A stretch of DNA of 64,000 bases from Gymnothorax reevesii (taxonomy: Eukaryota; Chordata; Actinopteri; Anguilliformes; Muraenidae): the NCBI GenBank assembly GCA_029721435.1, contig CM056583.1, forward strand, positions 46,281,120 through 46,345,119, given 5' to 3'. The notes beneath the pieces are model-generated. The model saw only the letters and a list, made by a program, of their open reading frames with translations, ran no database searches and was not told the origin of the DNA. Of this stretch, positions 50,001 to 61,079 are shown piece by piece. The translations under genes and the position numbers were made by a program. The first letter of the stretch is position 1. The number at the start of each line of letters is the position of its first letter.

Positions 50001-53000
50001 TTGCTGTAAAAAGACGCTTCACCACATAATAAATCCCAGGTTCACATACTTTTTCCAATCAGGTCAGTACAGAAATTAAAAGCTGTGACTATTTTGATGT
50101 CCATTATAAATGGATCTAGCTCTGCAAGTATTGTAACTTAGACGCCCAACAGTCTGTTCCTTGCGGCCAAGCAGAACAGAAATTCAGGTAATCTCACATA
50201 CTTTTTCTTTTAACTGTATAGAGACATGCTCATGTTCATACCTGTCCCGAAGCTGGTGGAATTTGATTCTTTTGCTTGGCAATCTCCTCAGTCACTACAG
50301 AGACGTAGCGCCGTTGCTCATCCAGGATCATGGCAAGCTGCCGGTGGAGCTGCTTGATCTCCAGATGGATCCGGTTCTGCCCCTCAAACACCTGCCGGAT
50401 CTCTCGTTCATTCACAGTCTCATAAATGTCCTCCACTGCATGGGGAAGCCATCAGAAATCATAATCAGTCACACTCACATGTGGGCCAGCAATCAGGGGA
50501 ACAAATACTTACATCCTTCACTTTATAATCTTGACAGTAATTTTGTGTATAAAAAAAGGCCATCACCTGAATAGCATATGCGAGCAGGCGGATTCACTTA
50601 AATCTCAAATTTGTTGATTAGTGCCTATTTACTGACAAAGAGGATAGAATAATAATTAAAAAAACTCAATGTAAGGCATATATTAATCAATCTAAAGCGC
50701 ACTTTTACACAAACTTTTTAAAAGCTGTATATTGCCTAATGAATGGTGAGATAATCAACAGTATTGCAAGATATACAAGTATAATCGGTTGCAGAACTAT
50801 CAGCAGCCTCGACTAAAAATGCACTAAAATTGCAATACTAATTAGAAAAGAAATCAACAAAATTATTCACTCATTTGATAAAAAAAAAAATTCCTCAGTA
50901 TCACAATGGTAGCTCTGAAAATTATCGCAAATACCAATTTTAACCAGGATTGAATATCAATTTTTTTAAGTTTATTCACACTCTGAGGAACTATATCGTG
51001 TCATTACTTCACTTCTTTTTATACCCTAGTGAAATAGAACAATGGAAGAAAAATCTACCGGTCACCCAGCGCTATGAACAGGTAGTAGACTGACAGTCCT
51101 AGACCTTCACAAATCTGGTATTTCAAATTATTAAGCGCTGTAACGGCAATCATTTGAAAATGTACATACATGGTATAATTGAAAACCTGTCAGATGAAGG
51201 ACAAACAAGCATTTTTCAGCAGATTTTCCTTCGCCACTTGGGAACTTTTAAAAATTGACAAAACTGAGATGAATCTCATTTAGAAAACATTTATCCAAAG
51301 CATTTCAAATTTTCAATTTTCCGAGCAGGTATGAAAGTTTGAGGGTTTGCAACAAAAAAACTAAAATTATTAATGTTTGAGAAAATTGCCATCATTTCTT
51401 TTGATAATCTCTGATATTTGAGAGGCAATCCATGAAAAAGGTTAACAAAACACTAAACGACAGTTCCAATATAAAATTTCCTAACTTCGAGTTCCTTCCG
51501 TCTGGCCGTCGTTTGTATTTGCTGTGATTCAAAACAAGGACAATCAGACAATCTTTAGTATTCGCTTGTTCAACCAGTTTTACAGCAGACATTTTAGTGC
51601 TTGCCCTTATCCATGTGATATTTACTTTAATGCACTCTTGTTTGTTTTGTAGGTCATGCGATGTCTTAATCCTTTGCATCGTCATGTCCTTTAATTCAAG
51701 TGCATTTATTCAGTGGGGGAAAAAAATCCCACATTAAGAAATAATTCTTTCACATCATGTGTGCCACAATTATTAGCACCCTTGATGTTAATGCTTTGTA
51801 CAGCCCCCTTTTGCCAACAACACAGCACCTAATCTTCTCCTAGTGTTATGAAACCAATTTGTTATGACATATTGGACAGCAAGGGATGACAGACAAAATT
51901 GTAAAACTTTAACAGATTTAATAAAACAAAGCACTGACCAAGATTGAAACAATAAAAAAGAAAATGACATCGTTACAGTCCCTTGGTAATGGAGATGGGG
52001 TTGTTATGTTGCGATGTCCTGGGACAGGAAAATCTCCAACACAGGCAAAAATCCACAAAAAGCTTCACAGGTCTTGAAAAGAGTGACTGGTCTGCTCAAA
52101 TGTATCCTTCCACTATTTCTCCTTGCAATTTCTCCTACGACTTTAAGAAATCAGTTCTTCTTGCGCAAAAAGAACTCAGCTTTACATTTATCAATATGCC
52201 TCAATAAAGCCCAACACCAGCTGAAGTCCCAGTACCGCTTAGCGAACTCCAGATGTTTGCATTTATGATTGTGAGTGAGAAAAGGTTTTTTCCGTACATG
52301 CCTCCCAAACAGCTTATTGGCATGTAGATAGCGCCTGATGGTTGTTTTGCAGACTTTGTGACCCCAAGATGCGACCATTTGTTGCAATTCTTTAATAGTG
52401 AGCTTTGGAGAACTTTCTATTTCCCTTACCATCCTCCGCACTGTGCGTGGTGGCAAAATAACCTTGCGTTCTCGTCTAGGCTTGTTTACCACAGTTCCAG
52501 TTGTTTTAAACTTCTTAATGATTCCTCTGACAGTAAATATGGGCAGGTGAAGGCAAGTGGCCATTGTCTTGTAGCCACTGCCTGACTTGCGAAGGTCGAC
52601 ACACATCTGCCTTACTTGAATTGTGTGTTCCTCTGTCTTTCCCATGTTGAATAGTGGATAAGAGAAATGGCCTCTGTGTCGCGTCATATTTATACCCCAG
52701 GGAAACAGGAAGTGATGAATTACTAATTAAATGTTCCTTGATACCCTGATCAACTTTGTAAACTACTGTAGAAATGACAGAAATACTTCAATTACATTTA
52801 TTTCCTAGGAATTATAAGGGGTGCCAATAATTGTGTAACAGGTGATTTTTTGAAAAAAAAATTATTTCTTAGTCAGGGATTTTTTTCCCCCTTAAAATTC
52901 AATCGAGTTGAAGGTTACATTTTTCTACAATTTTCAGTGTCAGAGTATGCTTCTGCAATAAAAATTGAATTTAAGGCTTTTAAGACATCTTAACCAGGGG

Positions 53001-56000
53001 TTCCAATAATTATGGAGGGCGCTGTAATGGTGGGCATATAGTCATGTGTGCGGTTGTCCGTCCATTTGTGAACATTTCGTTTCCGGAGCCTAACTTGAAA
53101 ACCGTTCCAATATTTTTTTAAACAAATCCTGGAGTGTACATTAATCATGACCTGAAGTGGTACCTAATTCAAAGTTGATTCATTTTATATTTTTTTCTGG
53201 TTTCCACGGAAACATATTGAACTTTGAACTTAGAATTTTGGGGGGTATGGTTTGTCTCCGGAGCAGGTGGAATTTTCATTCTTTCAATTTGAGGCCATGA
53301 GGATATGCCATCTCCTGATGGCTCGTGATTATTATAATTAGGAGGATGGTGAGAGGAACGAAAAATCCTCAATTTCAGGCCATGGTGGCATCTTGCGATT
53401 AGCACCTGTCAAAAAGCATCGTAAGATGCCACCTTCTTAACCTCAAGATTTATGGAAGGGTTGCTAGAAATAAGCCATTTCTGACTCTAAGACACAGAAG
53501 CAAGCATTTGCAATTTGCCAAAGGTCATTCATATTATGACTGGATGAAGGTGCTTTGGTCAGATCTGACAACAATTGAACATTCTGGTCAGATACAGCGA
53601 CGGCATGTTTGACATAAAAAAAAAAAAGAGGCACTTGCCAGGAAAGGCACCCCTTACCCACAGTGAGTTCTGGAGGTGGCTCAGTGATGTTAAAGGACTA
53701 TTTCAATTCAGGAGGCACTGGTTAAGATCATGGCTTAATGGACTTGCTCAAGTATTAGGCAAATTTTCTTGACAATCTGGGTGCGTCTGCCTGGATGCTA
53801 AGACTTGGCCACAAGCAAACTTTCGAGAAAGACAATGGCCCAAAGCACTCCGCAAAATCTACAGAGAAATGGTTGCTATACCACAAAATCGATGCTCTGC
53901 AATGTCCATCTCAGTCAGCATACCTCAATCCAATCCACGACCGGTGGAATGAAGTGAAGGAGGAAGTTAAAAGGCACAAACCCAAGAATGTGAATAATCT
54001 TAAAATCTGAATAATCTGCATACAGGACTGGCCAAAAGTCTCCCAAAATGAGTGCCTTAACCTTGTCAGTGTAGGAAATGCACTTTTGTCCATGCCAGAG
54101 GTAGTTGTACCAAGCACTAAACTGAGGTTGCCAATAATTATGAAACCTTATTTTTGGTGATGTTTAAAAAATTTCTTAAAGTATGATTTTGGATGGATCC
54201 CTTGATACCTTAATTATAATATTTTTTTTTTTGCAGCTTACCTTTTGAGTTACACCATAATGTTGTTAATTTTTTGAAGTATTTCTAGTGCATTTCAATT
54301 CAGGGGCGCCAATTATTTTTGAGTACTCTGATTACTCAAAACCACATTTAATAAAAAAAAAAAAAGATACATTGGCAGTGCCTGAACCAAATAACTTACC
54401 TGGCTCTCCCTGTACATCTGGGTGCTCCTTCTGGAACTCCTCTTTCTTTTTGTCCAGATCCTGCTGGAAGTTCTCAAACTCCTCCCGGTACTTGTCCTGC
54501 TCTTCTTTTGGGATTTCAGCTTCTTCTGGTTGCTGCACATCACAGAGAGGGAACGCTGTGAACATAACACTTGTGTACCTTAAAACTAACAACACTAATA
54601 TCAGCAGTGTTCACTGCCTCAAGTCGAGAGTGAAATTTTCTAGCTTTAAGGCAGCAGGATATTATCAAGTAAGAGAGGATACCTGCTGTTGCCCAGGCTC
54701 TGTTAGTCTGAAGAGTAAGAATGAGAGAACGTCATGATCATCTACAAGAAAAAAGAGAGCAAATTTCAAAGTTAATCCTACACCTTTAACAAGGAGATCA
54801 AAATTAACGTGTGTTAGTAGTGGGTTAGAAGTCAGAATAAGCAGTAACCTCAATTAAACTCCCTTTTAAAGCAGACGTCTTAAATTGCAGCATGTTAGCG
54901 ACTGACCTGCCAGGCCTCCAGTAGCAGCAGAGATGCCGAAGAACCCCTCCTCAGGTATGACCATGTTGTCCACTTTTGCACAGAATTCAAAGTCGTCTCT
55001 GTCCGGGGTGAACCCATTATTGATCATAACCTAAAGGTCGAAGAAAATGTTCAATGTCAAATCTTCTAGCTTTTCTTCATGCAATTTTCACATAAAAGTG
55101 CATTTTGATTCAGATTGGCAATTTAAGCCCATTTCACACAGGCTAAATAACTCATGAACAACCACTAACATCTGGCTTTAGTCTTCATTGTGAAAGCGCA
55201 CAACCAGCCTTCATTCCCAGGTCAAAAGACTATGCTGTGTTCAAGGGTATTTATTGGCTCCAGCTCCAATCAACAGAGATGTAAACATGACAACCGTGTG
55301 TACATGATAATTTTCGCCCCTTTTTTCGCCGCGATACAATGATGCTGTTTTGAAGTGTCAGACTCAGGCTCGCAAATATCCAGATTATTTATAGTTTGAG
55401 AACACTGTTCAACGGTGATTTTGTTTGCCATATCAAGCGAGATGCAACACTGACTAGAAATCAAGGTGAGAGTTTCTCCTGATACCAACTGATTTCTGTA
55501 TGTTAATCCTTTTTTCTGGCGAGTCTGCGATGTTGAAAGAGACACATCAGAAAAAAGAGGCAATCTCTTCTACTCGCAATGTTGTGAAAGAATTTGCTTA
55601 CTTCCTGACAGTCTAAATAACTCAAATAAGAAACCATACCTATTTTATACAGCTGGTAGTCATCTTTTCAGTACTTATGCTGTAAAAGAAGGCTGAATCT
55701 GCCGAGACCTTTTCCATTTAAGTCAATTGATGTTAAACAGAGAACCTACAAGACATCTCATGATTTAACTCGGTCTTCGAGGGAATGATCACATTAATTT
55801 CAATGAAGGTTCTCGAGAGTGGGAACAGAAATTGGGCCACATGGGTGGTCAAAACACCCAGATCATAGTTTTGCACACCCTCAAAAACTAAACAACATGA
55901 CATATAGTCAAAAGCCTTCTTTGGAATAGCGCATTATGCAAAACGAAGCCATGTAGGCTGCAGGCCAAAATGAGCAAAACTGGTATAATGTTTTACATTA

Positions 56001-59000
56001 TAAATTAGTACTGCTATGTCCCCTGATTGACTAAACTATAATATTGGCCCTACTCATCTGCGATTGAGTTTAAAAATTATGGCATATTGTGCATAGTCTT
56101 ACTGATTGATAGCAAGTTTAATTATATTGGCCAGTATTAAAACAGGCCGATATCTCACATGTTTAGAATTTAGCATTTGGAAAGCCAAGATTCAATTAAA
56201 CAGGCGTTTTCAGTATGTGGCATACGAATTCTCGAAAAGAAGAAAATCTTACCGTTAATGACTTCTGGTAATATGTAATTTTGGCACGGACCGGATAAGG
56301 TTTGTTTCGGAAGTCCCTTAAACAAGTACCTAGAGCTTGGGTTGTGCCATCACTGCGAGTTAAAAAAAAAAAACCACATTTGAAAAAAAATTAGCACAGT
56401 ATACCAATCCAAAGAGGTAGAAAATACACTCGAGGGGCCCATTTTTTGACATCAAGAATAAGATCTCCCAAATATTTCATGAGCTCAAAAACAAACTATA
56501 TTCTGCATAAAAAATGTTTGGCAAAAATACAGCCTGAAACTAGTTCTGTGCTCTACAATTTTCAATAAGTAATCAAACAATTCACGTGTTGATTCACTTA
56601 TGTACTTAAATGCACCATTTTTGAAGTAAAAACCAGCCCTTTTTGAAAGCAATGCTACGCATGTTTTCCAACATTTTATAAAGAAACTCTGCACTCTTGA
56701 TTCAACTAGCATTGTTTTTTCACGGAAATAAATGTGCAGACCATACGCGACATTCAAAAATATAAGTTTGGATACACAAAAGATCAGAATATTACAATAT
56801 CAAATGAATGTTAAATAAAGCATTGCCATGAATAAATCTTAAAGAAAGCCAGTCGGTAGTGATGAGATGCATTAAATTTTTTTGTCTGTCTGCACTTAGA
56901 TAATATTCATAAATCACTCCACTTCATAGCAACTATTGTAGGCACCATTTATAGCTCAGTGTAATAAAAAAAAATATTGAAAATGACCCAGACAAAAGCC
57001 AATTTGCATTTACTACTTTGAATTTGCTATAAAAAAATGACTGCACATAGTTGTTTAAACCCAGACTAATACAAAAACGTTTGTCATCATTTTTAAATGT
57101 TGAGACTAACAAATAAGCAGATCAATCAATTATGACCATTTTTAGGCAAGAAAATAAAAAGCATGAAAGGTATAGTCATGTTGATCCGCAGAAATGATTA
57201 ATAAAATTAGCCAGCTTGCATGCCAAGAGATAATCAATCCTTAAGCTTAAGAAAAAACCTCCACTGTGGACACTGACTTCACTGTTTGGCAATTAATCTC
57301 TAGAATAACAATACAAGCTCCAAGAACAGCATCATCCTAATGATGTGACTTTCACACAAACACAAGATATGAGAACACATTTAAACGCTGAGGTGGTTCA
57401 TGGCAAAACCTACCCAACGCATCAAATAATCTTCTTGTTTCAGGTGGTAATAAGATTACTTACTTTTGGTGGTCATAAATGAGGTTTCCATTGTTTCCAA
57501 CAATGAGAATAACAGGATTATTTTTCTAGAAGAAACATAGAGAAACAACAAAAACAAATCTCTTCAGTGGATTATATTGCATTAAAATACCGGCTGCTTA
57601 AAAACAAAACACTAAAAATGAGATTTTTTCAGCCTAAAATATGTAATATTCCAAATATTATTTGCCATTAACAAAACAATGTATTCATTATGCTAGTTTC
57701 CTCGTAAGTGACGCAACAGAACATTTCTCACTAACCTTTCCATCATTATCAAAAGAGTCAAAAAATATTCCAACACCATTCCAAGAATCCGCTGCACCAT
57801 AGACCGGGCCCTCTAGGCCTTGCCCTGATGTGAACCAGATTGCCTGTTGGAGGATGACAGATAGGGATGAGTACAGGCACACAAACAGTTTAACGAGGAA
57901 AAAATATGCAATTCTGCATGTTACGCAAAAATAAACTCTTCACCTTGATAGCACATTAAAGTACATTTCAGCATCATTGTTATTCATAGAACTTGCAACC
58001 AATAACTTCAGATTCTAGCATTGCCCCACAGTTCATAGCATCAATGCTCAGGTGAAGTCCCACTTAATTTCAAGGAGGCATTCATCAGTAATCTCATCAT
58101 GATGTTGGCTACATAAAGCCAGTTATCCAAGACTATGGACAGTGATTGGTATCAGAGACTAAGCTATATTTTAAACAGTACATCAGCCCCCTCACAGATT
58201 CCAAGTACAAACGAGTACTCCAAAGTTCTCTCAGGCATTCAAGCACACTGGAAACCTGTGTCCACCAATACGGTCATGATAGGAGTCCAAATATTTTGGC
58301 ACAGACCCAAAGAGGTTCCTCACCAGTCCATCTGCTCCCATCCGGCCACGACCAGACACACGGAATGTCACCTCCGCTTCCCAGTTCTGGAAATTCACAG
58401 TATTCTTCGTCCACACGGAGCCCCGTTGGCTTCTAAGGGAGGGAGTGATGCGGATCTGATCCGAACTGGGGATGGCATCTGCAAAGTGAGAGGGCGTCGG
58501 ATTTACACATTCTCGTTAAGTGCATATTATCAAGATCTACAGAATGTAGTTTACCTAGTCAGTAACTATAGGACCTAGCTAGCACTTCATACTAGACTGA
58601 GCACAGGATGTCCAAGATGAAATAGTTCAACTTTTCCTGTCTGAAAAGTTTGTTTCAACTTTAAAACAAAAGGCAATTAAGGAACTGCCGTTTCTAAAAC
58701 TTCCAGGAAAGAGTAAAGTGTTTGTAAAATACAGGTTCAGGCCCTAGAAGAACAGGGTGTAAATCATGGGTATAATTCATGTTTACTTTTGACTTGAGAG
58801 TATGCTATATTTTTAAGTGTCAATCACGGTATTCCAGTGCTGAGGTGGCATAGATTTCAATGCATTAGGCTACAGCAGGAGTTTCAAATTCCTGTTTTGC
58901 AGGACAGCGCACCTCCATTTTGAACAGGGGCAAAAGATGCAGACTCTGGCCAACCAATAGCTTGAATTATACTCTAAGTAGTAGCAAATCAAGACCAGCA

Positions 59001-60503
59001 GAGTCAGATGCTCCTGGATTTAATATGGCTGGGTTAGAAATGGCTAGACATTGCCATACACCTCCACAGCTACCGTACAGCAGAGCTGAGAATAGGTGTG
59101 CAGATCACATGCCCTTTGCACTGCAGGTTGTAACTACTCAGGAAACATTTGTCTACTGGGGCTGATGCTGTATCACTGCACAGCAGTCAGCGGCGTGGAG
59201 AGTTATTTAAGTATATGATAGGCATTCACTCGCGGTGAATAAGAATAACAATCATTGTAGGTCATTCGGCTAAGGTACAAGATATGCAGCTTTCTAGATA
59301 TCGCACAATTATTGTCTACATAAGTATTATCGTCAAAGGAATGAGCCTCAATGTAAGCAAATGGCGTAAAAGTGGCACTTCGGCATGCACGTCAGAAAAC
59401 CCAGAGAAGACTCGCAGTTATAATAACGAGGCGTAAAACAGAGTTCGCTCGATCACTGAAGTTTACACGGGACTTGTCCAAGCCTGCTTCTGCTTGCACA
59501 GTACTGACAGGCAGAAGTTACTTGAGCGACAGCCGCCAAGAAACGACACAGGCAGCGAGCTGCAGTTAATGAAACTCAAGATTAGATCGAGTTGATCACT
59601 TAATATCACAGCCAACAAATGGAATATAAATTTTAGCAGTTTATTTAGCCAACACCCGATTTCCAAAACACGTTCAGCCAACATGTTCTTGCGAAGCAGC
59701 TCACGGAGAATAAATGTACAGGTCATTAGCTAGCGGCGTATCTTGGCCTACGTTAAGCGCACAAACGATCGCAGCAACACTGTCAACTTCGTTCAGCTTC
59801 AGCAAACTCGAGGTAAAGGAAGAGCTGACATTAATTCACGTTCGCCAGCCATGTGGCGTAGGACTGAACAGGAGGCAAAGCTTGTGTCTTTAACCTACTG
59901 CTTGTAACAAAAACTATGGGAAAGACGATAAGAGAGCCTGGCACAAAACCAATCAAACTGATCACCCAACAACTGGTTTTGAAGCCAAGCCAAAAGTATC
60001 ATATTTAACGGTAAAGTCGCTTCCACACTGGACGCGGAACGAATTTTCCGCACGACAGATTACATTTTAAGTCAGTGCAGCTTGTATTCTCGTCTTTGAA
60101 TGGACTTTGAATGTAATCTGTCGTGCAAAAAAAATCGTTTCGCGTCCGGTGTGAAAGCAGCTTAAGTATGGCATCTTCGTCGAGCAGGACAGAACAGTTT
60201 TTAAACTCAAATACCTAACTAGCTAGTTAGTTAGTTACCTTGCTATGTAATAAGAACTGATAGCAACGCACAAATACGATTGCGATCGTTAAACTTACTT
60301 CCAGTATGTACCCAAAAGGGAATACTGCCATCGCTTTGAGTGAGATGCGGTCCTTTAAAACTGTATTTGTATTCAAAGCGACGGTGAGGCGCTTCTGGTG
60401 TGTCTGCAACACCCGATGCAAAATCAGCGCTAGCAGGATGAAATGCCAAAGTTATTATCACTACACATATTGCAGCACTCATTTGTTCAATGGACACCGC
60501 CAT
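46110..60503 (-). CDS. lman1: LMAN1 / ERGIC-53 mannose-binding ER-Golgi cargo receptor, 13 exons, 507 aa
   Basis: A type I membrane lectin that cycles between ER and ERGIC and, with MCFD2, exports glycoproteins such as factors V and VIII. Thirteen exons total 1524 nt and all phases close. Residues 1-26 are a signal peptide (cleavage after PASA). The L-type lectin domain spans about 40-265, with the acidic loop DSFDNDGKNN (about 149-159) and YDH (173-175) at the Ca2+/mannose site, and GGLADDHD near its end. A charged coiled-coil stalk covers about 272-450. Cys463 and Cys472 sit nine residues apart, as in the pair that links human oligomers. One membrane helix (about 477-495) precedes the cytosolic tail RSQQEAAAKKFF, with KK retrieval and FF export signals. 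The human protein is 510 aa. Introns 8, 9 and 11 are loaded with transposon debris. Confidence 0.96.
46478..46682 (-). mobile_element. Truncated SINE copy in lman1 intron 12
   Basis: Minus-strand match to the 30041 SINE: box B region 'gtggattcgaatg', 'aaaccggagtacccggtg' and 'cccattggtatgagtatctg'. It lacks the (GGAT)n tail. Confidence 0.75.
46730..46851 (-). CDS. lman1: lman1 exon 12 (membrane helix)
   Basis: Encodes GPGEKVKCPDPPPVPSCLST and the membrane segment HFLIFVAVQSVLFIGYIMY. Acceptor tgttcag, donor GTGGGT. Confidence 0.95.
46934..47076. repeat. (ACGCAC)n / (AC)n microsatellite in lman1 intron 11
   Basis: Compound repeat of about 140 bp; the hexamer ACGCAC gives way to pure AC toward the right. 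Confidence 0.95.
47086..47565 (+). mobile_element. Truncated Tc1-like element, family C
   Basis: 'tccgaaatagttgggatgaa' and the following 190 bp match the family C inverted repeat, continuing into 'ggatgtcttagagaggctga' of its 5' region. The copy stops near 47565 with no distal end. It lies in lman1 intron 11. Confidence 0.85.
47748..47901 (-). CDS. lman1: lman1 exon 11 (stalk)
   Basis: Encodes NSFSETLRQVASAQHQGNAA then YETVQHFNDIKEHLHVVKRS and EHLAQRDG. Acceptor tttttag, donor GTGAGG, phase 0 out. Confidence 0.94.
48268..48338 (-). CDS. lman1: lman1 exon 10 (stalk)
   Basis: A 71-nt exon encoding APSVEVDTIITTQQEVLKNL-NEL. The polypyrimidine tract is a run of about 26 T on the minus strand, an unusually pure splice tract that is likely length-variable. 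Confidence 0.92.
48341..48366. repeat. Poly(A) run at lman1 exon 10 acceptor
   Basis: About 26 A on the plus strand, i.e. poly(T) immediately before the acceptor of exon 10. Confidence 0.9.
48389..48674. repeat. Dispersed repeat (RTE-like tail) in lman1 intron 9
   Basis: Starts 'cactccgagagcgcagacct' and ends 'ccgccttggcggaggtaaca', with 'catcaaaatcagtccattac' inside. I recognise it as a widespread fish non-autonomous retroelement type. Confidence 0.6.
48940..49322. repeat. LINE-like 3' end in lman1 intron 9
   Basis: Contains an internal direct repeat of about 40 bp ('cagaatcggatgattagttt' at 49036 and 49201) and ends with the inverted motif 'cctgcaacaacgttgttgcg' and short A/T repeats. Confidence 0.55.
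49340..50075 (+). mobile_element. Degenerate Tc1-like remnant in lman1 intron 9
   Basis: Recognisable decayed transposase text ('acagccaaggaaaagcagaa', 'gatcaagtgagagtccagac', 'gttattgctgtaaaaagacg') and the 3' phrase 'aaatcccaggttcacatact'. Much of the middle is gone and no ORF is left. Confidence 0.65.
50242..50435 (-). CDS. lman1: lman1 exon 9 (stalk)
   Basis: Encodes EDIYETVNEREIRQVFEGQN, HLEIKQLHRQLAMILDEQRR and so on through IPPASGQ. Acceptor atgcag, donor GTATGA. A long open frame on the opposite strand here is only its shadow. Confidence 0.95.
51864..52211 (-). mobile_element. Possible LTR-like insert in the family B Tc1
   Basis: Read on the minus strand the insert begins TGTTGGGCTTTATTGAGG and ends AATATGTCATAACA, with an ATTAAA/AATAAA-like patch inside. 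The TG...CA ends suggest a solo LTR, but no target duplication is seen and host sequence is lost at the junction. Confidence 0.35.
52212..52645 (-). pseudogene. Family B transposase N-terminal fragment
   Basis: Reads MGKTEEHTIQVRQMCVDLRK, then the complete HTH region (with the stretch that the 4.9 kb copy lacks: HLPIFTVRGIIKKFKTTGTV) and KKTI-type second helix region, to FAKRYWDFSW. There the insert begins. The catalytic core is absent. Confidence 0.88.
53026..53405. repeat. Dispersed LINE-like repeat in lman1 intron 8
   Basis: 'cgtttccggagcctaacttg' and 'ttgtctccggagcaggtgga' are phrases of a scattered fish non-LTR 3' region. No ORF. Confidence 0.4.
53420..54325 (+). pseudogene. Degenerate Tc1-like transposase in lman1 intron 8
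   Basis: Plus-strand fragments: QTFEKDNGPKHSAKSTEKWL (decayed QQDNDPKH block), CPSQSAYLNPIHDRWNEVKE (decayed SPDLNPIENLW) and KRHKPKN. The Glu of the DDE triad is His-Asp here. The end near 54325 is 'ggcgccaattatttttgag', a Tc1-type terminus. Confidence 0.78.
54400..54532 (-). CDS. lman1: lman1 exon 8 (start of coiled coil)
   Basis: Encodes QPEEAEIPKEEQDKYREEF then LDKKKEEFQKEHPDVQGEP, a highly charged heptad-like stretch. Acceptor gtgcag, donor GTAAGT. Confidence 0.94.
54683..54741 (-). CDS. lman1: lman1 exon 7
   Basis: A 59-nt exon completing DDHDVLSFLLFRLTEPGQQQ, the end of the lectin domain. Acceptor cttgtag, donor GTATCC. Confidence 0.93.
54907..55030 (-). CDS. lman1: lman1 exon 6
   Basis: Encodes VMINNGFTPDRDDFEFCAKV then IPEEGFFGISAATGGLA. 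Acceptor ctttag, donor GTCAGT, phase 1 out. Confidence 0.93.
56253..56352 (-). CDS. lman1: lman1 exon 5
   Basis: Encodes DGTTQALGTCLRDFRNK then PYPVRAKITYYQKSLT. Acceptor ctcgcag, donor GTAAGA; the phase agrees with exons 4 and 6. Confidence 0.93.
57464..57525 (-). CDS. lman1: lman1 exon 4
   Basis: A 62-nt exon encoding KNNPVILIVGNNGNLIYDHQ plus two bases. Acceptor ttctag, donor GTAAGT. It carries the Asp-His pair of the metal and sugar site. Confidence 0.93.
57736..57843 (-). CDS. lman1: lman1 exon 3 (calcium loop)
   Basis: Encodes AIWFTSGQGLEGPVYG through NGVGIFFDSFDNDGK, holding acidic and Asn residues of the Ca2+ site. Acceptor ccaacag, donor GTTAGT, phase 0 on both sides. Confidence 0.95.
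58324..58478 (-). CDS. lman1: lman1 exon 2
   Basis: Encodes NAIPSSDQIRITPSLRSQRG, then WEAEVTFRVSGRGRMGADGL of the lectin sandwich. Acceptor tttgcag, donor GTGAGG, phases 1 in and 0 out. Confidence 0.95.
60013..60165. mobile_element. Small MITE in lman1 intron 1
   Basis: The left arm 'gtcgcttccacactggacgc' pairs with 'gcgtccggtgtgaaagcagc' on the right, and the inner 'cacgacagattacatt' pairs with 'aatgtaatctgtcgtg'. About 150 bp and non-coding. Confidence 0.72.
60299..60503 (-). CDS. lman1: lman1 exon 1 (signal peptide, start of lectin domain)
   Basis: ATG at 60501-60503, hydrophobic signal to Ala26, then HRRFEYKYSFKGPHL and SDGSIPFWVHTG. Donor GTAAGT at 60293-60298, phase 1. A second in-frame Met at residue 8 is possible, but the first keeps a fuller n-region. 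Confidence 0.95.
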
Positions 60504-60680
60504 CTTTCAGTTTGTGTGCTGACGTAGCGTTGTGACAGGAACCGAAGGATGGCCAACAGGGCGCTTTCCCATTGGATAACGGACTGGAGTGTAGCGGAAT
60601 AGCGGAAAGATGTAAGGCGGTCGTGGAGAAAATGTAGCGGCTCAAAAGCGTCACGTGAAAAATAAAATTTTATAATTAGA
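60496..60680 (-). promoter_or_regulatory. lman1 promoter region
   Basis: This stretch has a TGACGTAG element (60520-60527), a CCAAT box on the minus strand (60571-60575) and the YY1-type sequence AAGATGGCGGT overlapping the start codon (60496-60506). It looks like a TATA-less housekeeping promoter. The assignment is from motifs and position only. Confidence 0.5.
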
Positions 60681-61079
60681 AGCAAATTAAACTGATAAAC
60701 CACCAAAGAAAAAGCATTTTGAAAGCACATACAACAACAATAACAAAATACTATTTCAATTAATTCACGATCTGAAATGAAATTGATGAACATGAAATTT
60801 ATTTTATGGGGGAAAAGTAATCTAATCGTTCAGATCAAGTGTGTGGGTCAGCGCTAATTCTAGCTTGCATTGCCTGCATTTGAATCTGCGAATGACTGTG
60901 AAACCACTGCTTAATTTGACAGAGGGAAATGAGTCTTGTGCAAATTAATTGGATAAAGGTGCCTTTCAATTGAATGGGCTGAATGGAGAGCAAATAGCCG
61001 TGCCACGCGATGGACGTTTTACATAACCACCGCCAAGATCACTGAATGGTACCTTCTAGCCACGTTTAATTAATTTCCA
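60681..61079. other. Upstream of lman1, no feature recognised
   Basis: No coding exon or repeat recognised. Confidence 0.4.

Larger units (their letters stand above)
51707..53024 (-). mobile_element. Tc1-like family B element, middle replaced
   Basis: The right end 'aattatggagggcgctg' with TA matches the family B terminus. The left side matches 'cccacattaagaaataattc' but the outer end is missing. Between about 51864 and 52211 the transposase core is replaced by unrelated sequence. In lman1 intron 8. Confidence 0.85.

Noticed and set aside
50161..50574. 137-aa plus-strand frame
   Set aside because: It is the antisense shadow of lman1 exon 9, which has the right protein, phase and splice sites.
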